64,000 bases of DNA from JAJDXW01 sp965243335 (lineage in GTDB: Bacteria; Pseudomonadota; Gammaproteobacteria; HK1): positions 3,348,001 to 3,412,000 of the forward strand of contig OZ251545.1 in assembly GCA_965243335.1 (NCBI GenBank), written 5' to 3'. Made by a program: the position numbers and the translations under genes. Under the pieces are notes generated by a model. That model had not been told where the DNA came from and ran no database searches. It was given only the letters and a program-made list of their open reading frames with translations. Shown here in pieces: positions 34,031-42,320 of the stretch; within the stretch, counting starts at the first letter, position 1, and every line of letters starts with the position of its first letter.

Positions 34031-35476
34031 CTACCAGCGCCGCTCGAACCGCCGGCGCAACACCACCGCGAGGCCGTTCATGGCGATCAGGAACCCGAGG
34101 AGCACGACGATCGCCGCGGAGGTCCGCTCCACGAAGGCCCGCTCCGGGCTGTCCACCCACAGGAAGATCTGCACCGGGAGCACGGTGGCGGGGTCGAACG
34201 GAGTATGCGGGACGTCCACGATGAACGCGACCATCCCGATCATCAGGAGCGGGGCGGTCTCGCCGAGGGCGCGCGCCATCCCGATGATGGCGCCGGTGAG
34301 GATCCCGGGCATCGCGAGCGGCAGCACGTGGTGGGTGACGGTCTGCATCCGGGAGGCCCCGACCCCGAGCGCGGCCTCCCGGATCGAGGGCGGGACCGAG
34401 GCGAGGGCCGCCCGCCCGGCGATGATGATCGTGGGCAGGGTCATGAGCGCGAGCACCATCCCCCCCACCATCGGCACGGAGCGCGGCAGGCCGAAGAAGT
34501 TGAGGAACACCGCGAGCCCGAGCAGCCCGAACACGATGGACGGGACCGCCGCGAGGTTGTTGATGTTCACCTCGATGAGGTCCGTCCACCGGTTGCGGGG
34601 GGCGAATTCCTCGAGGTAGAGGGCGGCCCCGACCCCGACCGGGAACGACAGCAGCAGGGTCACGAGGAGGGTGAGCGCGGAGCCGACGAGCGCCCCGCGA
34701 ATGCCGGAGACCTCCGGCTCGCGCGAGTCCCCGGCGGTGAAGAAGGCGCGGTTGAAGCGCTTCTCGAGCGCGCCGCGCGCGGCGAGCGCGTCCACCATCT
34801 CGAGCTGGCGGTCGTTCAGCCGCCGGGAGGTCTCGGGGACGGAGCGGTCGATGCGCCCCTTGAGGAGCATGTCCACGTCGTCGTCCGCCGGCAGCCAGAC
34901 GGTCCGGGTCTCGCCGACGAGGGACGGGGTCTCGATCACCATCTCCCGCAGGTGGAAGGACGCCCCGGGGCTCACGAGGGCCTGGAGCTTCCGGCGCTCG
35001 CGGCGCGTCCGCGCCTCCGGGAACTCCTTGCGCAGGGCCGCCTTCACCAGCCCGCCGTAGTCCCCGCCCACGAGCGAATGCTCGCTCCCCGTCCCCTCCG
35101 GGTCGAGCCGCTCGGGGTCGAAGTGGATCTCGAGGGCGATGAAGGTCTGCTGCCACGCGGTGTACCCGTTGGCGGCGATGGTCCCGAGGATGAGCGCGAG
35201 GAACCCGCCCCCGAGGGCGAGGGCGATCCGGCCGGTCCACTGGAAGCGCCGCTCGCTCGCATAGCGGCGGCGAAGGCGGGCCTGGAAGCGCGGGTCCGCC
35301 ACCGTACTCGGCGCCCTCCGCGCGCCGTTCGGGCCGCCCGGACCATCCGCGCTGCGCACGCTGTCCGGACCATCCGCCCTCCGCGCCCCGTTCGGACCGT
35401 CCGGGCCGTGCGCCGTGTTCGCGCCGCCCGCACCGTCCACACCGTCCGGGCGGCTCGCGTCGTCCGCCCTATTCAT
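34031..35476 (-). CDS. pstA: Phosphate ABC transporter permease PstA
   Basis: 481 residues. Residues 1-57 are a low-complexity Asn/Gly/Pro/Asp/Ala/Arg leader (GPDGPNGARRADGPD type repeats) encoded by imperfect DNA repeats. Residues about 80-260 form the periplasmic DUF3333 extension of long PstA proteins. The permease core follows with helix VGSALTLLVTLLLSFPVG and EAA loop REAALGVGASRMQTVTHHVLPLAMPG, ending VVLRRRFERRW. Its ATG overlaps the pstC end by 8 nt. The leader is unlikely to be structured. Confidence 0.93.
   Translation of the reverse strand: MNRADDASRPDGVDGAGGANTAHGPDGPNGARRADGPDSVRSADGPGGPNGARRAPSTVADPRFQARLRRRYASERRFQWTGRIALALGGGFLALILGTIAANGYTAWQQTFIALEIHFDPERLDPEGTGSEHSLVGGDYGGLVKAALRKEFPEARTRRERRKLQALVSPGASFHLREMVIETPSLVGETRTVWLPADDDVDMLLKGRIDRSVPETSRRLNDRQLEMVDALAARGALEKRFNRAFFTAGDSREPEVSGIRGALVGSALTLLVTLLLSFPVGVGAALYLEEFAPRNRWTDLIEVNINNLAAVPSIVFGLLGLAVFLNFFGLPRSVPMVGGMVLALMTLPTIIIAGRAALASVPPSIREAALGVGASRMQTVTHHVLPLAMPGILTGAIIGMARALGETAPLLMIGMVAFIVDVPHTPFDPATVLPVQIFLWVDSPERAFVERTSAAIVVLLGFLIAMNGLAVVLRRRFERRW
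35315..35465. repeat. Imperfect short repeats encoding the PstA N-terminus
   Basis: The DNA consists of diverged copies of a roughly 15-18 bp unit of CCGTTCGGRCC-GYCCGGACCATCC type. The repeats are only within the first 57 codons of pstA, so they add a variable hydrophilic tail without touching the membrane domain. Confidence 0.5.
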
Positions 35477-36857
35477 ACTGTTCCCGATATCGCCGCACGA
35501 CGTGCAGCGCGATGACGTTCAGCGCGAGGGTGATGAGGAAGAGCACGAGCCCCAGGGCGAAAGCGGCGAGGGTCTTGGGGCTGTCGAACTCCTGGTCGCC
35601 GACGAGGAGGGTGACGATCTGGGCGGTGACGGTGGTGACCGCCTCCAGGGGGTTCGCGGTCAGGTTCGCGGCGAGCCCCGCGGCCATGACCACGATCATG
35701 GTCTCGCCGATCGCGCGCGACACGGCCAGCAGGATGCTGCCCACGATTCCGGGCAGCGCGGCCGGCAGCACGACCCGGCGGACCGTCTCCGACTTCGTCG
35801 CGCCGAGGCCGAGCGAGCCCTCGCGGAGCGCCTGGGGCACGGCGTTGATCACGTCGTCGGACAGCGACGACACGAACGGGATGATCATCACCCCCATGAC
35901 GAGGCCGGCCGCGAGCGCGCTCTGCGAGGCGACGTCGATCCCGAGGGCGGCGCCGGCGTCGCGGACCGCGGGCGCGACCACCAGCGCCGCGAAGAACCCG
36001 TACACCACGGTCGGGATCCCGGCCAGGATCTCGAGGAGCGGCTTCGCGATCGAACGCAGCCGGCGGCTCGCGTACTCCGCGAGGTAGATGGCCGACATCA
36101 GGCCGACCGGGACCGCCACGAGCATGGCGACGGCCGAGATGAGGAGCGTGCCGGTGAAGAGGGGGACCATGCCGAACGCCCCCGAAGCGCCCACCTGGTC
36201 GGAGCGGATCGCGGTCTGCGGGCTCCACTCGATGCCGAACAGGAAGTCGAAGGGCGACACGCTCTGGAAGAAGCGGAGCGCCTCGAACAGCACCGACAGC
36301 ACGATGCCCGCGGTGGTCAGGATGGCGACCGTGGAGCTCGCGACGATGAAGACGAGGACCGCGCCTTCCACGTGGTTGCGCGCGCGCACCCGCGGCGAGA
36401 CCCGCCGCCACATGAGGACGAGGCCGAGCAGCGCGACGAGGGGCGCGGCGACGCTGGAGACGAGCCGCCCGAGCTCGTCGAGCCTCCGGTAGCGTTCCGC
36501 CGCCTCGACGATGGCGGGGGCGACGTCGTCCCGGACGAAGTTGCCCTCCACCTGGTTGCGGACGTCGTTGACGACGAGGGCGAGCTCGTTCCCGGGGAGG
36601 TCCCGGAGCGCCGGCGGCAGGTCGGCCACCACCAGCCCGGTCACCACCGAGCCGCGCGCCAGGACCCAGAGGCAGAGGAGCAGCAGGGCCGGGACCGCGC
36701 ACCAGATCGCGGTGAGGGCGCCGAAGTACGCCGGGCGCGAGTGGAGGGTGTGGGCGTTCGCCGGCCCGCCCGCGACCGCGAACGCCCGCCGCCGCCCGGC
36801 CCGCCATCCGAGCGCGGCGATCGCGAGCACGACGAGGGTGAGGGCGGGGGCCGACAT
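35469..36857 (-). CDS. pstC: Phosphate ABC transporter permease PstC
   Basis: 462 residues from ATG 36857. A long periplasmic or extra-membrane loop (about 85-145, LPGNELALVVNDVRNQ...) precedes the core, as in extended PstC. Core helices carry FEALRFFQSVSPFDFLFGIEWSPQTAIR, GLMSAIYLAEYASRRLRSIAKPLLEILAGIPTVVYGFFAAL and the EAA loop REGSLGLGATKSETVRRVVLPAALPG. No clear ribosome site is seen before the ATG, only a stem-loop at 36880-36910. Confidence 0.94.
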   Translation of the reverse strand: MSAPALTLVVLAIAALGWRAGRRRAFAVAGGPANAHTLHSRPAYFGALTAIWCAVPALLLLCLWVLARGSVVTGLVVADLPPALRDLPGNELALVVNDVRNQVEGNFVRDDVAPAIVEAAERYRRLDELGRLVSSVAAPLVALLGLVLMWRRVSPRVRARNHVEGAVLVFIVASSTVAILTTAGIVLSVLFEALRFFQSVSPFDFLFGIEWSPQTAIRSDQVGASGAFGMVPLFTGTLLISAVAMLVAVPVGLMSAIYLAEYASRRLRSIAKPLLEILAGIPTVVYGFFAALVVAPAVRDAGAALGIDVASQSALAAGLVMGVMIIPFVSSLSDDVINAVPQALREGSLGLGATKSETVRRVVLPAALPGIVGSILLAVSRAIGETMIVVMAAGLAANLTANPLEAVTTVTAQIVTLLVGDQEFDSPKTLAAFALGLVLFLITLALNVIALHVVRRYREQYE

Positions 36858-36879
36858 GGGGGAGATTATGGCGCTTCCG

Positions 36880-36910
36880 GGCGGCCGGGGGGGCGCTCCC
36901 CCCGGCCGCC
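36880..36910 (-). promoter_or_regulatory. Very stable stem-loop between pstS and pstC
   Basis: A perfect 13 bp stem (GGCGGCCGGGGGG and its complement) with a 5 nt loop, 76 nt after pstS and 22 nt before the pstC ATG. It has no U-run. A hairpin here could stop 3' exonucleases and so raise pstS over permease mRNA, a stoichiometry that binding-protein operons usually show, or it could mask pstC initiation. Confidence 0.55.
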
Positions 36911-36986
36911 GCGGGCCGTGGCCGCGGCCGTGGCCGCCCGGCGGCCGAGCCGCCCCGACCACCCCTTCTCCACTACCCCCACCCCA

Positions 36987-38042
36987 CTACTCGTCGAGCA
37001 CGAGCGGGGTCAGGTTCGCGACGTCGGCGGCGAACCGCATTCGCTCCGCCTCCGGCATCGGGATGAGCCCCTTGTCGGTCAGGTAGCCGTCGTCGCCCCA
37101 GGCCCGGTCGCTCGTGAACTCGGCCAGATACCCCTCGATGCCGGGGATCTGCCCCACGTGGGCCTTCTTCACGTAGAAGTAGAGGGACCGCGACACCGGG
37201 TAGTCCCCCGACGCGATGGCCTCGAACTCCGGCGCCACGCCGTCGACCTTCGAGCCCTGGAGCTTGTCCATGTTCTGGTCGAGGAAGCTGAACCCGAAGA
37301 CCCCGAACGCCCCCGGGTCGGCCTCGATCTTCTGCACGATCAGGTTGTCGTTCTCCCCCGCCTCGACGTAGGCGCCGTCCTCCCGGATGGAGTGGCAGAC
37401 CGCCTTGTACGCCTGCTTGTCCTGCTTCTTCATCGCCTCGATGAAGTCGAAGGTCTTGCAGCCGCCTTCGAGGGCGAGCTCGACGAAGGCGTCGCGCGTG
37501 CCGGAGGTCGGGGGCGGGCCGAGCACGACGATCCTGGTGTCGGGGAGAGTGTCGTTCACGTCCTTCCAGGTCTGGTAGGGGTTCGGGACGAGCTGGTCCC
37601 CGCCGGCGGGGTCCGGGACCTCGCGGGCGAGGGCGAGGAAGACGTCGCGGCGGCTGACCTCCATGACGCCCGACTTCCTGGAGTTCGCGAGCACGATCCC
37701 GTCGTAGCCGACCTTGACCTCGATCACGTCGGTGACCCCGTTCCCGCGGCAGCGGTCCACCTCGGACCTCTTGATCCGCCGGGAGGAGTTGGCGACGTCG
37801 GGGTGGTTGACCCCGACCCCCGCGCAGAAGAGCTTGAGCCCGCCGCCCGAGCCGGTGGACTCGATCTTGGGGGTCTGGAACCTGGTGCTCTTGCCGAACT
37901 GCTCCGCGACCACCGTCGCGAAGGGGTAGACGGTCGAAGAGCCGACGATGCTCACGTAGTCGCGGGCCTGGGCGTGGGCGCCCTGCACCGATGCGGCGAG
38001 GGCGAACGGGGCGATGGCGGCCCCGAGGAGGACTCGATTCAT
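36987..38042 (-). CDS. pstS: Phosphate-binding protein PstS
   Basis: 351 residues with signal peptide cleaved near AHAQ. The mature start DYVSIVGSSTVYPFATVVAEQFG, KIESTGSGGGLKLFC and GPPPTSGTRDAFVELAL are the phosphate-binding loops. This is the Cys-containing subgroup (FCAGVG, DRCRGNG, GGCKTF, AVCHSIRE). It is the first gene of the Pho transcription unit pstS-C-A-B-phoU-phoB-phoR. A GGGAGA site precedes the ATG. I could not find a convincing Pho box in front of it. Confidence 0.94.
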   Translation of the reverse strand: MNRVLLGAAIAPFALAASVQGAHAQARDYVSIVGSSTVYPFATVVAEQFGKSTRFQTPKIESTGSGGGLKLFCAGVGVNHPDVANSSRRIKRSEVDRCRGNGVTDVIEVKVGYDGIVLANSRKSGVMEVSRRDVFLALAREVPDPAGGDQLVPNPYQTWKDVNDTLPDTRIVVLGPPPTSGTRDAFVELALEGGCKTFDFIEAMKKQDKQAYKAVCHSIREDGAYVEAGENDNLIVQKIEADPGAFGVFGFSFLDQNMDKLQGSKVDGVAPEFEAIASGDYPVSRSLYFYVKKAHVGQIPGIEGYLAEFTSDRAWGDDGYLTDKGLIPMPEAERMRFAADVANLTPLVLDE

Positions 38043-38367
38043 GTCCGGACGTCTCCCGTTTGAAGGATGGATGGGACGAGCTTGCGGGACCAGTCGCCCG
38101 CCGGGGAGACTTTGTAGCGCCCTCTTGTTGCAGGAACGTTACCGGCTCGGCCCCCCCCCCCCCCCCCGCCCAACGGGCAGGGCCGGCAGGCCGGGCGGCG
38201 GCAATCAGGATCGATTATGGAGCCGGACGGCTCCTGTTCATGGGATTTCCGGGTTGGCCCGCCATGGTCTCGCTTCGTTCGGCAGCGCCGCCGTTCCAAA
38301 GGGCCTGCAAGAGGGCGGGCATGCTTCCCTGCGATGATTGAACACGACGAAAGGCCGCGCCCGAGGC
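38043..38367. other. Upstream region of the Pho operon with a 17 C homopolymer
   Basis: 325 bases between the pstS start and the end of the SCO1 gene, both on the minus strand. It contains the homopolymer at 38151-38167, a moderately AT-rich block at 38108-38148 that could hold the pstS promoter, and another at 38205-38300. No gene and no repeat-family copy. Confidence 0.55.
38151..38167. repeat. Homopolymer of 17 C in the pstS upstream region
   Basis: Seventeen consecutive C on the plus strand (G on the transcribed-sense strand), 109-125 nt upstream of the pstS ATG. Tracts this long are prone to slippage in replication and to length error in sequencing. If the promoter overlaps it, expression of the whole Pho locus could vary by phase. 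Confidence 0.85.
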
Positions 38368-38973
38368 TCAGTGGCTGCGGATGGCGACGAAGTCGCGGGC
38401 CATCGGATCCGGCTCGTGCGGCGGGGTGAAGACGGCCTGGAGCTCGGCCTTCGGGTTCACGAGGAGCAGGGCGGCGCTGTGCTCGACGAGGTACTCCGGG
38501 CCGTCTCCGTCCCGGGCGTAGGCCACGCCCAGGGCGCGGGTGAGCTTCCGGAGCTCCTCGTGCGGCCCGGTGACGCCGAGGAAGTCCTCGCGGAACACGG
38601 TGACGTAGCCGCGCAGATGGCTCGGGGCGTCCCGTTCCGGGTCTACGCTCACGAAGACCACCCGCGGCGCCTCCCCGCCGAGGGCGGCGACCGCATCGAC
38701 GCTCGCCGACATCGTCGCGAGGGTGATCGGGCAGACGTCGGGGCAGTGGGTGTAGCCGAAGAAGAGCAGGGTCCAGGTTTCTTCGAGGTCCCGCCGGGTG
38801 TACGCTCGTCCGGTATGATCGGTCAGGGTGAACTCGGGGAGGGCGCGTTCCTGCCCGAAGAGGGCGGTGGCGGCTTGGAGGGAGGGCGGCCCTGCCGGCC
38901 ACCATCGGCCGGCGAAGAAGCCGGCCGCGGCCGCGACGGCAATCACGGCGAGCGCGGGGGCGAGCTTCCGCAT
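38368..38973 (-). CDS. SCO1/SenC family copper chaperone
   Basis: 201 residues with an N-terminal membrane anchor (about 5-23). The copper/thiol motif CPDVCP is at C77 and C81 and the third ligand at H165 (LVEHSAAL), all intact. The thioredoxin fold is indicated by WTLLFFGYTHCPDVCP and VVFVSVDPERDAPSHLRGYV. SCO proteins deliver copper to the CuA site of cytochrome c oxidase. The divergent neighbours, an unknown anchored protein and PCuAC, fit a copper-delivery group. Confidence 0.93.
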   Translation of the reverse strand: MRKLAPALAVIAVAAAAGFFAGRWWPAGPPSLQAATALFGQERALPEFTLTDHTGRAYTRRDLEETWTLLFFGYTHCPDVCPITLATMSASVDAVAALGGEAPRVVFVSVDPERDAPSHLRGYVTVFREDFLGVTGPHEELRKLTRALGVAYARDGDGPEYLVEHSAALLLVNPKAELQAVFTPPHEPDPMARDFVAIRSH

Positions 38974-39048
38974 CGGCGTTCAGTCTCCTCTCGAACGGGC
39001 CGCCGCCCGGGCCGGCCCGGATCATAGCGCGCACCGGGGGACGCGAGG

Positions 39049-39498
39049 ATGTCCATGTCCGCGGAAGCAGGGCGGCCGGGGGCCCGGGCCGCCCGCCGGA
39101 AGACCGGCGCCCGGCTTTCGATCCTCGCCGCGGCGGGGTTCGCGGCGGGGCTCGCGATCGCGAACTGGCCGGTCGTCGGCGAGCGGGCGATGGAGTTCTT
39201 CGCCCTGATGGGCCAGCCACGCCTCGAGGCGATGCGGGCCCTGGAGGAGCCGGTGGTCGGGCCGGACGGGGTGGCGCGCACGGACTGGCTGGTGTTCTTC
39301 GAGGACCACGCCTCGCAGGCGGATCGGGAACGGCTGCTCGCCCGGCACGAGGCGGTCCGGTTCGTGGACCGGACCATCTTCTCCAGTGGGGTGGTCGTCT
39401 CCATCCCCGATTCCGCGAAGGCCGTCGTCGGCGCGCTCCGCGCGTCCCCCGCCGTCTGGCTCATGCTGAGGGATCGCCCCTTCTACCTCTGCCACTGA
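39049..39498 (+). CDS. Hypothetical anchored periplasmic protein between SCO1 and PCuAC genes
   Basis: 149 residues from ATG 39049; the ATG at 39055 has better spacing to a GAGG site. One transmembrane helix (about 24-40, ILAAAGFAAGLAIANWP) then a soluble domain of about 100 residues facing the periplasm. WLVFFEDHASQADRERLLARHEAVRFVDRTIFSSGVVVSI resembles the beta-alpha-beta fold of subtilase propeptide/inhibitor I9 domains, but I do not recognise the family. It ends in RPFYLCH with a single Cys-His pair. Lies 19 nt before the PCuAC gene, so it is probably co-expressed and may aid copper or oxidase assembly. Confidence 0.75.
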   Translation: MSMSAEAGRPGARAARRKTGARLSILAAAGFAAGLAIANWPVVGERAMEFFALMGQPRLEAMRALEEPVVGPDGVARTDWLVFFEDHASQADRERLLARHEAVRFVDRTIFSSGVVVSIPDSAKAVVGALRASPAVWLMLRDRPFYLCH

Positions 39499-39517
39499 AC
39501 GTCCGGCGAGCCCGCCC

Positions 39518-39985
39518 ATGAAGAAGACGTCGCCGGTGAATCCGCGCCGGATCGTGAGTCACGTGACGGCCCTTCTCCTCTTCGGTTGGCTCTCGCCCGC
39601 GGCGGCGGGGGGCGGGGCGCTTTCCATCGAAGGCGCCTGGGCGCGCGCGTCCATCGGCGGCTCGAAGGTGTCCGCGGTCTATCTCGTGGTCGCCAACCGC
39701 GGGGAGGCGGCGGACCGTCTCGTCGGGGCGGAGACGGGGCGCGCCGCCCACGCGATGATCCATCGAAGCGTCGTCGAGGACGGGGTCGCGAAGATGCGCC
39801 ACGTCGCCGCGGTCGAGGTCCCGCCCGGCGAGTCGATCCGGCTCGAGCCCGGAGGGCTCCACGTGATGCTGACGGGGGTCGCTCCGCCTCTCGAGGCCGG
39901 AGAGAGCATCCCCGTCACCTTCGTCTTCGAGCGCGCGGGCAGGCTCGCGTTGTCCGTTCCCGTCCGGAAACCACCGCCCGGATAG
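39518..39985 (+). CDS. Periplasmic copper chaperone PCuAC (DUF461)
   Basis: 155 residues with a signal peptide (hydrophobic residues 16-30). Cu(I)-binding motif H-x10-M-x21-H-x-M is intact: H82, M93, H115, M117 (LHVML). GAWARAS and SAVYLVVANRG match the family start, and AGESIPVTFVFERAG the end. PCuAC passes Cu(I) to the oxidase CuA site together with SCO proteins, consistent with the SCO1 gene 545 bp away. Confidence 0.93.
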   Translation: MKKTSPVNPRRIVSHVTALLLFGWLSPAAAGGGALSIEGAWARASIGGSKVSAVYLVVANRGEAADRLVGAETGRAAHAMIHRSVVEDGVAKMRHVAAVEVPPGESIRLEPGGLHVMLTGVAPPLEAGESIPVTFVFERAGRLALSVPVRKPPPG

Positions 39986-40045
39986 CGCCCGTCCTTCGCC
40001 CGCGCCGGTGCGGCCGGCAGCCGGGGGGAGGCGGTTCGGCTCGGG

Positions 40046-40915
40046 TCAGCCGGTGACCCCCAGCCGGTGGTCCATGGTCAGGGCGGGGGCCTCGCTCTCG
40101 GGGGCGCCGACCACCACCGCGGGGACCCCGACCACCGTGCGATGGGCGGGCACGTCCGCGAGCACCACGCTGCCGGCCCCCACCTTCGCCCCGGCCCCGA
40201 TCTCGACGTTCCCGAGCAGCTTCGCGCCCGCCCCGATCAGGACCCCGGCCCGGACCTTGGGATGCCGGTCGCCGGTCTCCTTGCCGGTGCCGCCGAGGGT
40301 CACCTCGTGCAGGATCGAGACGTCGTCCTCGATGACCGCGGTCTCCCCCACCACGACCCCCGTGGCGTGGTCGATCATGATGCCCCGCCCGATCCTCGCC
40401 GCGGGATGGATGTCCACCCCGTAGACCTGGGCCATGCGGCTCTGCACGAGGAGGGCGGCGAGCTCCCGCCCGTCGTTCCACAGCCGGTGGGCGATCCGGT
40501 ACGCCTGGAGGGCGTGGAACCCCTTGAAGAAGAGGAGGGCCGGGAACCAGGTCTCCAGCGCCGGGTCACGGTCCCGAACCGCCCGGAGGTCGGCGCGGGC
40601 GGCGTCCTCGATGGCGGGGTCGCCGGCGTGCGCCTCGTCGAAGAGCGCCCGGAGCCGTTCCTGGCTGACCGCCGGACTCGCGAGCGCATGGGACAGGATC
40701 CACGCGAGGGAATCCGCGAGCCCGGCGCGGGAGAGGATCGTCGAATCCAGGAACTCCGCGAGGGCGGGCTCGCGCGCCCGCTCACGCTCCGCCTCGCGGC
40801 GGACCTGCTCCCACACGGCGCACGATGCCCCGGCCGGCTTGCCGGGGGGCGGGGGATTCGCCGCGGAGCCCGCCCACGCGGCCGCCTCCGCCACTGCCTT
40901 CAATCCGTTGCTCAT
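40046..40915 (-). CDS. cysE: Serine O-acetyltransferase
   Basis: 289 residues. The N-terminal helical domain (EPALAEFLDSTILSRAGLADSLAWILSHALASP) and the hexapeptide-repeat beta-helix with catalytic DIHPAARIGRGIMIDHATGVVVGETAVI and HEVTLGGTGKETGDRHPKV identify CysE. It makes O-acetylserine, the first committed step of cysteine synthesis. The C-terminal tail (about 20 residues beyond the last hexapeptide) lacks a clear Ile end, which in other CysE proteins binds cysteine synthase. Monocistronic; convergent with PCuAC. Confidence 0.93.
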   Translation of the reverse strand: MSNGLKAVAEAAAWAGSAANPPPPGKPAGASCAVWEQVRREAERERAREPALAEFLDSTILSRAGLADSLAWILSHALASPAVSQERLRALFDEAHAGDPAIEDAARADLRAVRDRDPALETWFPALLFFKGFHALQAYRIAHRLWNDGRELAALLVQSRMAQVYGVDIHPAARIGRGIMIDHATGVVVGETAVIEDDVSILHEVTLGGTGKETGDRHPKVRAGVLIGAGAKLLGNVEIGAGAKVGAGSVVLADVPAHRTVVGVPAVVVGAPESEAPALTMDHRLGVTG

Positions 40916-41198
40916 GGTGCGATCCCGGGAACTGTCCGCGCCCAGACTAGGAGCGGAGCGGCGCTCGGCGCAAGCGAAGATTCCTGCGCCACGGTTGAGT
41001 TATGTTCAACCGGAGGGGGCCGGGCGGTGGATGGCGGCGCTGCTCGGAAGGCGGCGATGAAGGCCGCGAACGAGAGCGCCGCGAACGCGCAGACCCCGAC
41101 GAGCCTGGCCGCCGGGTCCCACCGCCTCGCGAGCTCGCACTTGCCCTGCCCCCGCTCCGGAGGGGAGGGGGCGCCGACCAGCGCCGGTACGGCGGCGC

Positions 41199-42320
41199 TC
41201 AGTCCGCGGCCTGGGCCGGAGCCTCGGCCGGAGCGTGCTCGATCTCGACGACGTGGTTCCACCCGTGCCGGTCTTCCCGCTCGCCGAGCTGGATGCCGAT
41301 GAGCGAGTCGTAGAGCTCCGCGCCGAGCGGTCCGGCGGCGCCGCCGTTGATCTCGTGCACCGCCCCTTCGAACCCGATCCGGCCGATCGGGGTGATGACC
41401 GCGGCGGTCCCGGCCCCGAACGCCTCGCGCAGCGACCCGTCCCCGCTCCGGCGGATGACCTCGTCGATCGCGATCCTCCGCTCCTCGACCTCGATCCCGC
41501 GGTCCGCGAGCAGGGTGAGGACGCTCTCGCGGGTGATGCCGGGCAGGATGGTCCCCCGCAGCTCCGGGGTCGCCACCCGGCCCTCGAAGTCGAAGAAGAT
41601 GTTCATCTGCCCCACTTCCTCGACGTAGCGATGCTCGGTCCCGTCGAGCCACAGGGCCTGGTCGAAGCCCTCGGCCATGCTCTCGCTCGCGGGGAAGAGG
41701 GCGGCCGCGTAGTTGCCCCCGGTCTTGGCGAACCCCACCCCGCCCGGCGCGGCGCGGGTGTAGCGGCCCTGCGCCTTGAGGGAGACCGCGCCCGCCGCGC
41801 GGTCGTAGTAGTTGGTGACGGGGGAGGCGAAGACGAGGAGTCGGTAGCTCGACGAGGGGCGGACCTGGAGGTGGGCGTCCTCGGCGAAGATGAGGGGCCG
41901 CACGTAGAGGGCTTCGCCGCGCCCCCGCGGGATCCATTCGTGCTCCATGCGCACGATCGCCTCCACCGCCGCCTCGAACGCGCCGTCGGGAAGCGGGGGG
42001 ATGCACAGGCGCCGGCATGAATCGCGCAAGCGGGCCGCGTTGCGGTCGGGGCGGAAGACCCGGACCCTTCCGTCCGTCCCCCGGAAGGCCTTCAGCCCCT
42101 CGAACACGGACTGGCCGTAGTGCAGGGCGAGGCACCCCGGATGCACCGGGACGGGCGCGAGGGGGACGATCTCCGGCTGCCCCCACACCCCGTCGCGGCA
42201 GCGCAGGCTGAACATGTGGTCGGAGAAGTGGTCACCGAATCCCAGCCGGGAAGGGTCGACCTCCGAGCGGCGGCTCACCGCGGCCCGCTGGATTCGAAGA
42301 TCGTCGAGGATGGAGGTCAT
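41199..42320 (-). CDS. ilvE: Branched-chain amino acid aminotransferase
   Basis: 373 residues from ATG 42320 (GGAG site). Class IV PLP aminotransferase of the large BCAT type: YGQSVFEGLKAFRG, RPDRNAARLRDSCRRLCIP, YVRPLIFAED, catalytic Lys in VGFAKTGGNYAAALFPASE, EEVGQMNIFF and TPELRGTILPGITRESVLTLL. It interconverts Leu/Ile/Val with their 2-oxoacids. The extension after GIQLGEREDRHGW is short and Ala/Glu-rich. No biosynthetic partners lie nearby. Confidence 0.94.
   Translation of the reverse strand: MTSILDDLRIQRAAVSRRSEVDPSRLGFGDHFSDHMFSLRCRDGVWGQPEIVPLAPVPVHPGCLALHYGQSVFEGLKAFRGTDGRVRVFRPDRNAARLRDSCRRLCIPPLPDGAFEAAVEAIVRMEHEWIPRGRGEALYVRPLIFAEDAHLQVRPSSSYRLLVFASPVTNYYDRAAGAVSLKAQGRYTRAAPGGVGFAKTGGNYAAALFPASESMAEGFDQALWLDGTEHRYVEEVGQMNIFFDFEGRVATPELRGTILPGITRESVLTLLADRGIEVEERRIAIDEVIRRSGDGSLREAFGAGTAAVITPIGRIGFEGAVHEINGGAAGPLGAELYDSLIGIQLGEREDRHGWNHVVEIEHAPAEAPAQAAD

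Noticed and set aside
38043..38150. Pho box before pstS
   Set aside because: I found no pair of CTGTCAT-like 7-mers at 11 bp spacing; GTAAC-N6-GCAAC near 38137 is too weak to call.
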